From positions 1-26,021 of the IMG/VR virus record IMGVR_UViG_3300042881_001776: a DNA stretch of 26,021 nt, one strand, 5' to 3'. Made by a program: the position numbers and the translations under genes. Source of the DNA: a virus. This document shows, piece after piece, positions 1 through 8,346 of this stretch (the first letter of the stretch is position 1; each line of letters starts with the position of its first letter). The notes under the pieces were generated by a model. The model searched no databases. It had not been told where the DNA came from and saw nothing but the letters and a program-made list of their open reading frames with translations.

Positions 1-29
1 CCCAACTTTCTGCAAAGGGATTAAACAAG

Positions 30-1559
30 ATGGGTAGCTTAAAACCTGACCTTTTCCGCATCGTCATGACTCGCGTAGGGGATCTCACCCCTTACGCAAG
101 GAATTCCCGAACGCACTCAGACGAGCAGGTCGCGCAGATCGCTGCGTCGATAAAAGAGTTCGGCTGGACTAACCCGATCCTGATCGACGGCGAGAAAGGA
201 ATCATTGCTGGCCACGGCAGGCTGAAGGCTGCGATGCGGTTAGGCCTCGAGGAAATCCCTACAATAGAACTGTCGCACCTAACCGAGATTCAGAAGAAGG
301 CGCTTATCATTGCTGACAACAAATTAGCTTTGAATGCCGGATGGGATACGGAGCTTCTCAGTCTGGAGCTTGAGGAGTTGGAGCTTGAGGGACTAGACTT
401 AAGTCTTACAGGCTTTGGTGAAGAGGAAATAAGCGCACTTAAGCCGGAGGTTGTAAACGAAGGATTGACGGACGAGGATGCTGTCCCTGAGCCTCCACCG
501 GAGCCTATTACAAAACCCGGAGACATCTGGATACTAGGCAAGCACCGATTGATGTGCGGCGATAGTACGAGCGTGGATGCGGTTGAGAGACTAATGGCTG
601 GAGCAAAAGCTCAACTTTTGCACGCTGATCCGCCATACGGAATGGGCAAAGAAGGTGAAGGGGTTGCAAATGACAACATTTACGGAGATAAGTTAGATGC
701 TTTTCAGATGGAATGGTGGGCGACATTCCGCACGTTTTTAGAAAACAATGCAAGCGCTTACATTTGGGGCAACGCACCTGATTTATGGAGATTGTGGTAT
801 CGCGGTGGTTTAGCGGATTCTGAACGACTGACATTAAGAAACGATATTCTTTGGCATCAAGAGGGAGTAAGCTGGGGAAAGGATGGCATGTCCAATCTTC
901 GTCAATATGCAACCATGGGCGAACATTGCCTTTTTTTTATGTTGGGTGAGCAAGGTTTTAACAGTAATGCTGACAATTACTGGGAAGGCTGGGAGCCGAT
1001 TAGATCTTATTTAGAAAACGAAATGAAACGATGTGGTTGGACAACAAAAGATCTTAACAATATTACAGGGACGCAAATGGCTGGTCATTGGGTAACCAAA
1101 AGCCAATGGGCGATGATTACGGCAGATCATTATGCAAAAATTCAAAAGGCCGCCCGCGACCACGATGCCTTTAAGCGCGACCACGATGCCTTGAAGCGCG
1201 ACCACGATGCCTTGAAGCGCGATTTTTATGCAACGCGAGCATATTTTGATAGTTCGCATGATCAAATGACAGATGTCTGGCGTTTTGACAGAGTTAAAGG
1301 CGCAGAGAGACACGGGCACGCAACACCAAAGCCAGTGGCAATGATGGAACGAGTAATGAAGTCAAGCCTTCCAAAAGGCGGCATTTGCGTTGAGCCATTT
1401 GGCGGCAGCGGTTCAACTTTGATGGGCGCGGAAAAAACTGGTCGCATTTGTTACACAATGGAGTTGCAAGCTAAATATGTCGATGTCATCGTTAAGCGAT
1501 GGGAAGAATTCACCGGACAGAAAGCGAGGCTAGAAAATGCAGCGGAAATATCCACCTGA
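30..1559 (+). CDS. ParB-like domain fused to beta-class DNA methyltransferase
   Basis: The protein (509 aa) probably methylates adenine N6 or cytosine N4 in DNA, to protect phage DNA or mark it for packaging or regulation. Residues ~12-105 form a ParB/Srx-type N-terminal domain with the signature G61-H-G-R64. The catalytic DPPY motif is at 200-203 and the AdoMet-binding FGGSGST at 457-463. The order DPPY then FxGxG is that of the beta class. Between them, residues 376-396 are three copies of the heptad RDHDA(F/L)K, encoded by a 21-bp tandem repeat. An SD-like AAAGGGA at 14-20 supports the ATG at 30. The ParB half is more GC-rich in codon choice than the middle of the methyltransferase half, which hints at a domain join. 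ParB-methyltransferase fusions next to terminase genes are common in phages. The target sequence cannot be read from the protein. Confidence 0.93.
   Translation: MGSLKPDLFRIVMTRVGDLTPYARNSRTHSDEQVAQIAASIKEFGWTNPILIDGEKGIIAGHGRLKAAMRLGLEEIPTIELSHLTEIQKKALIIADNKLALNAGWDTELLSLELEELELEGLDLSLTGFGEEEISALKPEVVNEGLTDEDAVPEPPPEPITKPGDIWILGKHRLMCGDSTSVDAVERLMAGAKAQLLHADPPYGMGKEGEGVANDNIYGDKLDAFQMEWWATFRTFLENNASAYIWGNAPDLWRLWYRGGLADSERLTLRNDILWHQEGVSWGKDGMSNLRQYATMGEHCLFFMLGEQGFNSNADNYWEGWEPIRSYLENEMKRCGWTTKDLNNITGTQMAGHWVTKSQWAMITADHYAKIQKAARDHDAFKRDHDALKRDHDALKRDFYATRAYFDSSHDQMTDVWRFDRVKGAERHGHATPKPVAMMERVMKSSLPKGGICVEPFGGSGSTLMGAEKTGRICYTMELQAKYVDVIVKRWEEFTGQKARLENAAEIST
1155..1217 (+). repeat. Three 21-bp tandem repeats inside the methyltransferase gene
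   Basis: Units lie at 1155-1175, 1176-1196 and 1197-1217. The second and third are identical (CGCGACCACGATGCCTTGAA plus G); the first differs by one base (TTT for TTG, Phe for Leu). A partial fourth unit CGCGA follows. Each unit encodes RDHDALK or RDHDAFK. Because the unit is a multiple of three, copy-number change would lengthen or shorten a charged linker or helix without breaking the frame. Confidence 0.95.
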
Positions 1560-2010
1560 AGTTCACTTAGTACACGGCACAAAGGGAGAAAACACGGGCA
1601 TCCCATTGCCGGAGAAGGTAAAGATCAGAGTTCCGTTTGCCGAGTGGGCAGACAATCCGGCTTTATTTAACCGCGAGAGGTTTGTAAAAGAGACCGCAGA
1701 TTACTTGTTCGATGTCTATGGTATCGGTTCAGATCAAGACAGGCACACGCTCATGATGCTTGCCGATCAGCTCCAGCTCTACATTGACGCAAGGAAAGAG
1801 CAGGCAAAGCATCCTTTAGTGGTTAAGACTAACGGCGGAAAGACTCACGCTCCGAATCCTTACATCAGTCTGGCAAACAAAGCGATGGAGAACTCCATCA
1901 AGCTGATGAACGAAATGGGGCTTACTCCGCGGTCAAGGCTGGCGGCAAACAAACTTGAAGACGGCTCTAAGATGGGAGAATTCTTAGCTGGGCCGAAGTT
2001 CGGCACATGA
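1537..2010 (+). CDS. terS: Terminase small subunit, P27 family
   Basis: This subunit recognises phage DNA and hands it to the large subunit for cutting and packaging. The protein is 157 aa. Its C-terminal half (~residues 107-135, NPYISLANKAMENSIKLMNE then GLTPRSR) fits the P27-type small terminase pattern of a helical segment ending in GLTPxSR. The ATG at 1537 overlaps the methyltransferase by 23 bases and is preceded by GCGAGG at 1524-1529. The stop overlaps the large terminase start as ATGA at 2007-2010. Identity rests on the C-terminal motif and on gene order. Confidence 0.88.
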   Translation: MQRKYPPEVHLVHGTKGENTGIPLPEKVKIRVPFAEWADNPALFNRERFVKETADYLFDVYGIGSDQDRHTLMMLADQLQLYIDARKEQAKHPLVVKTNGGKTHAPNPYISLANKAMENSIKLMNEMGLTPRSRLAANKLEDGSKMGEFLAGPKFGT

Positions 2011-3665
2011 GAATAGAAGATGGTATTGCTTATGCTGTCGGCATCGTAAAAGGCGAGATCGACGCTTGTCGAAATGTTCGCCTAGCCTGCCAGCGGTTCT
2101 TAAATCACATAGAAAACAAGGAGTGGGAATGGGTTTTTGATCCGAGTCCTGTCAATCACTTTCTACAGTTTTCGGGTCTATGCAGGCATGTAAAGGGACA
2201 GTGGGCTGGCTATCCTGTAAGCCTTGAACCGTTTCAGATCCTTATTGCTTGCGCGATCTACGGCTTTAGACACAAGAAAGACCGGCGTAAACGGATGGTG
2301 CAGGATGTCATTGTTTACATCCCTAGAAAGGCTGGTAAATCGACGCTGACGGCTCTTATTGCCCTTTATGAACTAGCCTTTGGGGAAGCAGGCGCAGAGG
2401 TCTACACGCTCGCTACAAACCGCGATCAAGCGTCAATCGTGTTTACTACGGCTAAGGGCTTCGTCGAAACATTGCCGCAGGAGATCTCTAGGCTCTTTAT
2501 TCTCGGTAAGTTCACGATTGTGAAGAACGGCGACAGCCAGAGCATGATGAAAGCTCTCTCCAGAGACACTAAAAAGACTGGAGACGGGCTCAACCCTTCT
2601 TGCGCGATTATTGACGAGGCGAGTCAGATCGTAGACAGGAATGCGATTGAGGTCTTGCATTCAGGGATGGTATCTCGGCTTAATCCTTTGCGTCTATACA
2701 TTACGACCGCTTCTTTTACCCGCGACACAAAGTTTTTCGAGGACTTTCAGGTGATGGAGCACATCCTCCATCAGGACGTACCCGATAACCCGCGATGGTT
2801 TGGGCTTCTTTACTCTCTGGATGCTGGAGACGATTGGAGAGACGAAAAGGTATGGGCTAAGGCTAACCCGATGCACAATATCTCGGTATCACACGATGCG
2901 ATTGTTGCGAGGTGCGAAGAAGCGAAGATTAAGCCCGCTGCACTCAACGAGTTTCTCTGCAAAACGCTTAACGTTTATGTCTCGGCCGAAACCGCGTGGG
3001 TCGATAGGACACATTGGGATGAATCCGTAGGGCTGACAGAAAGAGAGCCCGAAGCAGTATTTATCGGCTTTGACTTAGCAGCAACACGAGATCTCAACGC
3101 TGTTTGCACATTAAAACGATTTGCCGAGGACGATTACGAAGCCGAGTGGAAGTTCTTTCTCCCCGAAGATGGCTTTGAGTTACTACCCACTCATTATCAG
3201 GACATTTTCAGACAGGCGATCAATTCGGGGATCTTGCACATCACTGAAGGTAACGTGATGGACGATAGAGAGATTTCGGCGTATATTATTGGGCAAAGCC
3301 AGAAATACGACATAAAAGAAGTAGGCTACGACGCATATAATGCTGCTGCTTTAGTAGCAAGACTGTACGAAGTCGGAATGCCAGTTAAGAAAGTCGGTCA
3401 AGGGATGGCGGTGCTTTCTAACCCGTCTAAGCATGTCGAGCGACTTATCTTAGGCCACAAAATCAGACACGACGGAAACCCATTCTTAGGACATCAACTG
3501 GGCAATTGCGAAGTGTTTACAGACGTTCAAGGCAATATCAAAGTCAAGAAAGCCGGCGTGGATCGTCACGCTAAGGTTGACGGGATTATTGCCTTGATTA
3601 TTGCGATGCACTGCAGTCTAGACAATCCGATGCCGTCTGAATCGTACGGATTCAGAGTCTTTTAG
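2007..3665 (+). CDS. terL: Terminase large subunit (ATPase and nuclease)
   Basis: This is the packaging motor: an ATPase that drives DNA into the prohead and a nuclease that cuts the concatemer. In 552 aa, a Walker A-like loop RKAGKST is at 107-113 and Walker B IIDEA has D203-E204. The RNase H-like nuclease domain shows three candidate metal-binding aspartates: D356 in GFDLAAT, D442 in GYDAYN and D525 in KVDG. Length and motif order fit Terminase_1 proteins that partner P27 small subunits. It starts by an ATGA overlap with terS, so the pair is translationally coupled. Both active sites look intact. Confidence 0.96.
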   Translation: MRIEDGIAYAVGIVKGEIDACRNVRLACQRFLNHIENKEWEWVFDPSPVNHFLQFSGLCRHVKGQWAGYPVSLEPFQILIACAIYGFRHKKDRRKRMVQDVIVYIPRKAGKSTLTALIALYELAFGEAGAEVYTLATNRDQASIVFTTAKGFVETLPQEISRLFILGKFTIVKNGDSQSMMKALSRDTKKTGDGLNPSCAIIDEASQIVDRNAIEVLHSGMVSRLNPLRLYITTASFTRDTKFFEDFQVMEHILHQDVPDNPRWFGLLYSLDAGDDWRDEKVWAKANPMHNISVSHDAIVARCEEAKIKPAALNEFLCKTLNVYVSAETAWVDRTHWDESVGLTEREPEAVFIGFDLAATRDLNAVCTLKRFAEDDYEAEWKFFLPEDGFELLPTHYQDIFRQAINSGILHITEGNVMDDREISAYIIGQSQKYDIKEVGYDAYNAAALVARLYEVGMPVKKVGQGMAVLSNPSKHVERLILGHKIRHDGNPFLGHQLGNCEVFTDVQGNIKVKKAGVDRHAKVDGIIALIIAMHCSLDNPMPSESYGFRVF

Positions 3666-3673
3666 GGGTAAAA

Positions 3674-5068
3674 ATGGGCTTATTCGACGTATTTAAGCGT
3701 AAAACAAAGGCCGAAAGTAACTCTTTATTCGGGAATAGCGTCCTCGGAAACAACGTCATGCTCCGAGGCAAGGGGCAGGGCTACGGTTCTAATCAATTAC
3801 TGTATGTAACGACCTCTGCGGTTAACGAAGCAGGTCGAACTGTCGACATAACGACACTTGCTAGAAACTCTACTGTGATGGCTTGTGTGGGAGCAAAAGC
3901 TCGATCTCTTGCTCAACTGCCCGTCAAAATCATGTCTAAGCAGGCTGACGGCACATTTGTAGACACACAGACCGATCCGAGCGTCCCAGAGCGCGAAAAG
4001 AGCCGAGCTGCAAGCGTTCTTAACCTTCTTTCCAGTCCTAACAACTTCCAAAGCCAATACGAGTTTTGGTATCAGTTCACGATGTGGCATGAGCTGGCCG
4101 GTGAGACTTTCGTATTACTCTGGAGGAAAGACGCGCAAGAGCCGACGCAGATTCCGCTCGAGATGTATGTTCTTGACTCGACGCTAATCGTGCCGAGGAT
4201 CTCAGAGACGCGTTATCCGTTTTACACGCTTACAAGTTCGTCCTACGGCTTCAACAAAGACGAGCCGCTCAAGTATTTTCAGGTGATGCACACGAAGTCT
4301 GAGCCGTGGCAGGGTTCCAGTTCGTTTAACCGGTTGCAAGCTGTCGAGTTGGTTTCCTTAGATCAGGATATTGATCTCTACTCCAACTTCATTATGTTGA
4401 ACGGCGCAAAACCCTCTGGTTTGTTCCGTACCGAGCAAGTCATCCCTGACTCAAAGTTCAAAGAGATTGCCAGCAGGCTAAAAGAAGCGTGGACGAACAT
4501 GCTTAACAGCCAGCCCTCGGATCAGAGTAAGCCGGGGCAGTCGATGCTCCTAGATCAAGGCATGACTTACGAAGCAATCAAACCTTTGACGCTTCAAGAT
4601 GTGGATGCTAGAGAGCTTAAGAAACAAACGATGACGCGGATCTGCGGATTGTTTGGTGTACCTCCCGCGATGATCGGAGTCGGCGAGTCTAAGTACAACA
4701 ATACCCAAACGATGCTGGACGAGTTCTACAAATCGACGATGATGCCCTTTATTACGAACGTTGAGCAGCGGTTAAAATTGTCGTTGTTGAAGGGCTATCC
4801 GAATTTACACGTTCAGTTTCAGACGCAAGACTTCCTGAAGGGTGCTCCGCTAGATCAGATGAATTATGTCGTTGCAGGAGTTAAGAATGGGATTCTTACG
4901 CAGAATGAGGCGCGTGAATATCTGGGACTTAACTCTCTCAATGGTGCTGATGATCTGTTGCTTGCCGCTGGTGGCGGTGGCGCTATCCCCGGCAGCTCTC
5001 CGCAAGACACTGGCGGTGGTGGAAACCTTAAAGTGGTGGGTAAAACAGGCAGAGCCGGAAATGCTTAA
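3674..5068 (+). CDS. Portal protein, HK97 family
   Basis: The portal forms the dodecameric channel at one capsid vertex through which DNA enters and leaves and to which the tail joins. The protein is 464 aa, in the normal range. The N terminus MGLFDVFKRK is typical of the family. The region ~326-365 (LFGVPPAMIGVGESKYNNTQ and onward to the FY..TMMPFI segment) is the most recognisable portal stretch. The C terminus is glycine-rich and probably disordered. AGGGG in TAGGGGTAAAA just before the ATG is a good SD. It sits directly after terL and before the protease, the standard HK97 order. Confidence 0.96.
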   Translation: MGLFDVFKRKTKAESNSLFGNSVLGNNVMLRGKGQGYGSNQLLYVTTSAVNEAGRTVDITTLARNSTVMACVGAKARSLAQLPVKIMSKQADGTFVDTQTDPSVPEREKSRAASVLNLLSSPNNFQSQYEFWYQFTMWHELAGETFVLLWRKDAQEPTQIPLEMYVLDSTLIVPRISETRYPFYTLTSSSYGFNKDEPLKYFQVMHTKSEPWQGSSSFNRLQAVELVSLDQDIDLYSNFIMLNGAKPSGLFRTEQVIPDSKFKEIASRLKEAWTNMLNSQPSDQSKPGQSMLLDQGMTYEAIKPLTLQDVDARELKKQTMTRICGLFGVPPAMIGVGESKYNNTQTMLDEFYKSTMMPFITNVEQRLKLSLLKGYPNLHVQFQTQDFLKGAPLDQMNYVVAGVKNGILTQNEAREYLGLNSLNGADDLLLAAGGGGAIPGSSPQDTGGGGNLKVVGKTGRAGNA

Positions 5069-5165
5069 GGATCTATTGGAGAAACTCAAGGCCGCGGCAG
5101 ACAAGAGGAAGCCAAAGCCTAAGTTAGTAGATGGAATGGTTAAAAAGGAACCTATCAATGGCTAA
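5061..5165 (+). CDS. Small basic ORF between portal and protease (34 aa)
   Basis: A 34-residue ORF, MLKDLLEKLKAAADKRKPKP and onward to EPING, lies between portal and protease. Its start overlaps the portal stop (ATGCTTAA, 5061-5068) and its stop overlaps the preferred protease start (ATGGCTAA, 5158-5165). It has a short amphipathic helix followed by a lysine/proline-rich tail. The matched 8-base overlaps on both sides suggest translational coupling and make the ORF more credible than its size alone would. No strong SD is seen before its ATG. The frame stays open further upstream inside the portal gene, but that part is a shadow. Function unknown; it could also be only a translational bridge. 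Confidence 0.5.
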   Translation: MLKDLLEKLKAAADKRKPKPKLVDGMVKKEPING

Positions 5166-5919
5166 GAACATCACTTTTTTCTACGAAGCCAAAGTTGAGT
5201 TAGGCCGCAAGGCTGACGAGGCAACGGGCGAACCTATGGGTGAAATCGAAGCCACACTTACGACGTGGGGCGCGAGAGAAGGCGCAGACGGTCGCAGGTT
5301 CTTTTATACGCCTGAGGCTTTTGAGGCGTGGCACGAGATGTGGATGGATGAAGGAAGGCCACTTCCGATGTACTTCCAGCACTCTTCCGACATGATGCCT
5401 GTCGGCGAATGGTCAAAGTTCGATATTACGCAAGAAGGCATGACCGGTAAAGGAAAGATCTTCCTGAACACCACGGCTGGCTCAGATCTGTACACCATCA
5501 TGAAGGAAAGCCCGAGAATGGTTGGCGGCGTTTCTGTTGGTGCTTATGCCGATGAGTATCAAATGGTTGATGAGAACGGTGAGCCTACAGACGATCCCGA
5601 CATGTTCTTTCAGATCGTCAAAGGCGGTCTAGCCGAGGTTTCTATCGTGATGCAGCCGAATAACCCGAAGGCTGAGATTAGTAGACTTGAGTATTGGATG
5701 GGCTCAAAACCCAATCCGAGAACGATTGAGAAGGCTTTGCGTGATGCAGGGCTATCTCGCCGGGATGCGACCGCCGCGTCCGGTGTGTTGAAAGCCATTT
5801 TGGAACAGCGTGATGCTGTGGGCGATCAACAAACTGCCACTCAGAGTGAGTCTGATGCGGCGGAGTTGCTGAAAGCGCTCGAATACCGCGAGTTGCTGAA
5901 AGCTATTTCAACCCGTTAG
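5158..5919 (+). CDS. Prohead maturation protease, S78 (HK97) family
   Basis: This serine protease cleaves the scaffold part of the capsid protein and then itself during prohead maturation. Read from ATG 5158 it is 253 aa. H75 (in FQHSSD) and S126 (in GGVSVGAY) are the likely catalytic His and Ser, and the later GLAEVSIVMQPNNPKAEI segment (E160-S162) matches the conserved end of the family. An upstream in-frame ATG at 5131 would add nine residues. I prefer 5158 because AAGGAA at 5145-5150 sits 7 bases before it and the protein then begins MAKNITFFYEAK. The C-terminal ~70 residues are Ala/Glu-rich and probably helical, perhaps scaffold-interacting. Confidence 0.92.
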   Translation: MAKNITFFYEAKVELGRKADEATGEPMGEIEATLTTWGAREGADGRRFFYTPEAFEAWHEMWMDEGRPLPMYFQHSSDMMPVGEWSKFDITQEGMTGKGKIFLNTTAGSDLYTIMKESPRMVGGVSVGAYADEYQMVDENGEPTDDPDMFFQIVKGGLAEVSIVMQPNNPKAEISRLEYWMGSKPNPRTIEKALRDAGLSRRDATAASGVLKAILEQRDAVGDQQTATQSESDAAELLKALEYRELLKAISTR

Positions 5920-5930
5920 GAGATTTCAAA

Positions 5931-7280
5931 ATGTTGGAAAAAGTCATTGAAAAACTGGATGCAATCGAAGCATCTAGCGCTGCAAAACTTGCAGAAACCG
6001 CACAGGCTGTCGAGGCAAAAGTTGCTGAGGCTGTCGAGGCGCTCAAAACCGAAACCGAAGCAAAGATTGCCGCATTAGAGGCAAAAGTTGCCGCCCCTTC
6101 AATCATCCGTCCTATTCACAAGACCGTCCGTGGCGAAGCAAATCGTCGCTTCAAGGACGTTCTCAAGGAGTATATGAAGGCCGGTAACAACATCGAGCGC
6201 GAAGTCAAGATCTTTGAATCGGTCGATCAGTGCGAAGCGTACATCAAGGAAGCCTCGGCTCTTACGGGTTCTGGCTACGACGTTGGTGGCCGCACCGCTT
6301 ACGACCCCGTATTCGCTGCAAAGCGTCTCGGAAATCCCTTGATGGATCTGTCGCGCATCGTTGCAACTGACGGCTCGGCTTATCAGTTCCGCGTCAAGAC
6401 CGGCAATGCTGGCGCTCAGTGGGGCTATAGTGTGCAAAATAATGGAGCACCCACGACTGAAGCAACAAGCATTTGGCAAGTGATCCTCAAGGATCTGAAT
6501 GCTCAGTTCCCAATCAGGACGGCGGCGCTTGATGACATCGACGGCTTAGAGGCTAACGTTGTTGACGATATGCTAATGGAGTTCCAGCAGGCAATGGCAA
6601 CCTCGATGATCCAGAACAACGATCAGTCGGGAACCGGAACCTCGGTAACGACGGGTGGCGCTGATGGTCTGCGCGGTTTGGATCAGTACGCTGGCGCTAA
6701 TGCAACCTACACGGGCGGCTCTTGCTCGACGGCTTCGTTCGGTACTTCGGGAACTGCAACCACCAACGGTTTGCATAACCTTGCTACCTATGACCAGTTG
6801 ACGACCAACGCCAACACGGTTGCAGCTAACAATATCGTCTACAAAGATGTTGTTAACTTCATCTACAGCCTGCCACAGCAGTATTGGACTCCCAGCGCAG
6901 CGTTCATGATTAACCCGATCCTGCTTCAGGGCATCCGTGGTCTCGTGGACGATCAGAAGCGTCCGATCTACATCGACGGTCTGTCACGTACCGATGGCAT
7001 CGTTGGTGAGTTGCTCGGCTTCAAGGTTGCAGTCAACAAGTACCTTGACAATCCCAGCCAGCCCACCACCGGCGCAGCAGGAACGACCAGCTACTATCCG
7101 ATGTATTTCGCGGATTGGCAGCAGTTCCACACCATCGTCATGCGTCTCTCGATGGTTCTCCGTCGCTACGACCAGACGCTCCCCGGTTCGATCACGTTCT
7201 ACGGCGAAACTCGTGCAGCCACTTCGGTGCGCGATCCTAATGCCGGTGTGCGTTATCGCTCGACTGGTACGGCTGCTTGA
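5931..7280 (+). CDS. Major capsid protein, HK97 fold, with N-terminal scaffold domain
   Basis: This is the main shell protein (449 aa). Residues ~1-56 are an Ala/Glu/Lys-rich coiled coil matching the HK97 delta (scaffold) region that the S78 protease removes. The HK97-fold body starts near residue 100 (EASALTGSGYDVGGR) and includes FRVKTGNAGAQWGYSVQN, a putative P-domain helix with AALDDIDGLEANVVDDM, and the C-terminal PGSITFYGETRAATSVRDPN. A strong SD AGGAG at 5918-5922 fits a highly expressed gene. The following gene encodes a clear paralogue. Codon choice here looks more biased to C-ending codons than in that paralogue, as expected for the more abundant protein; this was judged by eye. Confidence 0.95.
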   Translation: MLEKVIEKLDAIEASSAAKLAETAQAVEAKVAEAVEALKTETEAKIAALEAKVAAPSIIRPIHKTVRGEANRRFKDVLKEYMKAGNNIEREVKIFESVDQCEAYIKEASALTGSGYDVGGRTAYDPVFAAKRLGNPLMDLSRIVATDGSAYQFRVKTGNAGAQWGYSVQNNGAPTTEATSIWQVILKDLNAQFPIRTAALDDIDGLEANVVDDMLMEFQQAMATSMIQNNDQSGTGTSVTTGGADGLRGLDQYAGANATYTGGSCSTASFGTSGTATTNGLHNLATYDQLTTNANTVAANNIVYKDVVNFIYSLPQQYWTPSAAFMINPILLQGIRGLVDDQKRPIYIDGLSRTDGIVGELLGFKVAVNKYLDNPSQPTTGAAGTTSYYPMYFADWQQFHTIVMRLSMVLRRYDQTLPGSITFYGETRAATSVRDPNAGVRYRSTGTAA

Positions 7281-7284
7281 TAAA

Positions 7285-7302
7285 AGAGGGCGAAAGCCCT
7301 CT
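7285..7302 (+). terminator. Perfect stem-loop with GAAA tetraloop between the two capsid genes
   Basis: AGAGGGC (7285-7291), loop GAAA (7292-7295), GCCCTCT (7296-7302): a 7-bp perfect stem closed by a GNRA-type loop. CCCTTTT follows, so the U-run is short and set 3 bases off the stem. The element lies after the first capsid stop (7278-7280) and before the next SD at 7310-7315. It could be a weak, leaky terminator, or an RNA-processing or 3'-protecting hairpin that favours the upstream capsid message. Function is inferred from structure and place only. Confidence 0.6.
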
Positions 7303-7318
7303 CCCTTTTGGAGAGATT

Positions 7319-8344
7319 ATGAAACAGGTTATTTTGGAAGGCTTGAAAAAGGCTCTCCACGAGGGCAAAAGCACTGTCAACCTCGCGGAAGCCTCAGCCC
7401 TAACCGGCTCAGGCAGCGGGGTTGGCGGTCGCGTTTATAACGAGGATGTGTTTGCATCGCTTCGTTACTGGAACCCATTTCGGGTTTATGCAAATCAGAC
7501 AATGACGGCAGACTCGGATATTCAGTTTGTTGTCAAAACAGGTAACGCTGCTAACTCCACCAACCCGTGGGGCTACACGGTTAACGCCAACTCAGGCTCA
7601 CCCAACATCGCTACATCCATCTGGCAGCTTCCGATGCGTGTTATTTCCGCTCAGATGCCAATCAGGGCAGCGGCGATGGACGACATCAACGGATTAGATG
7701 CTGCGCTTGTTGAAGATCTAGCGATGGAATTTAGCCAGATCGAAGCTGCGTCGATGGCAATCAACAACGATCAGGCAGGCTCTACAACGACCTCCACAGG
7801 CGCTACAAACGGTCTCAGAGGCTTGAAGATGTATGCAGGCACTGCTGGATCATCCGCTGCTTACGGAACGTCAGGAACGGCTATAACGGCAGGCATTCAC
7901 ACACTTAACACCGTTGGCTTTACGCATACAAATCTTGAGTGGGAAACGCTTGTAGACGTTGCTAATGCCCTTCCCGGTCAGTTTTGGAGAATGCCGGGAA
8001 CTGCGTGGATGATGCACCCAACAGCGATTCAGATTCTCAGAGAATATGCTCACTCTGGTAATTCTTACGCACTTGTTGAAGTCGGCGAAAAGGACGAAGG
8101 CCCTGCGGTAAACATTATGGGCTGGCCGGTGATTGCGAATCCTTACTTAGACGCTCCCGCTGTTGGCGCTTCTCCAATCTATCTTGCAAACTGGCCTCGG
8201 TTTATGTGGATCGTCGATCACTCGGAGATGACGCTTCAGAGAATGGAGCAAACCCAGCCGGGAACGATTACGATATATGCTGAGAAGCGGATGGTCTCGA
8301 CCGTTCGTGATGTAACTGCTGGCGTTCGTTTGATCGGAACTTAA
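7319..8344 (+). CDS. Second HK97-fold capsid protein (tandem paralogue without scaffold domain)
   Basis: A 341-aa protein that aligns over its length with the preceding major capsid protein. Shared landmarks are EASALTGSG..VGGR, VKTGNA followed by WGY, ATSIWQ, AQ(F/M)PIR, AA(L/M)DDI(D/N)GL, INNDQ or QNNDQ, GLRGL, YGTSGTA, and the C-terminal PG(S/T)IT(F/I)Y then STVRD or TSVRD followed by AGVR. It begins almost directly at the body and lacks the ~100-residue N-terminal coiled-coil and linker. I choose ATG 7319 because SD GGAGAG (7310-7315) precedes it; the open frame reaches back to 7277, but across the intergenic hairpin. It could be a vertex or other minor capsid protein, or a redundant duplicate. 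No inactivating lesion is visible. Confidence 0.88.
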   Translation: MKQVILEGLKKALHEGKSTVNLAEASALTGSGSGVGGRVYNEDVFASLRYWNPFRVYANQTMTADSDIQFVVKTGNAANSTNPWGYTVNANSGSPNIATSIWQLPMRVISAQMPIRAAAMDDINGLDAALVEDLAMEFSQIEAASMAINNDQAGSTTTSTGATNGLRGLKMYAGTAGSSAAYGTSGTAITAGIHTLNTVGFTHTNLEWETLVDVANALPGQFWRMPGTAWMMHPTAIQILREYAHSGNSYALVEVGEKDEGPAVNIMGWPVIANPYLDAPAVGASPIYLANWPRFMWIVDHSEMTLQRMEQTQPGTITIYAEKRMVSTVRDVTAGVRLIGT

Positions 8345-8346
8345 AG

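Noticed and set aside
1155-1217. CRISPR-like repeat array
   Set aside because: Units are contiguous with no spacers and are coding heptads inside the methyltransferase.
4866-5060. Upstream extension of the 34-aa ORF within the portal gene
   Set aside because: It lies inside a well supported portal coding sequence; only the part from 5061 has gene-like junctions.
7277-7318. Longer N terminus for the second capsid protein starting at 7277
   Set aside because: It would run through the intergenic hairpin, and the SD at 7310-7315 fits ATG 7319.
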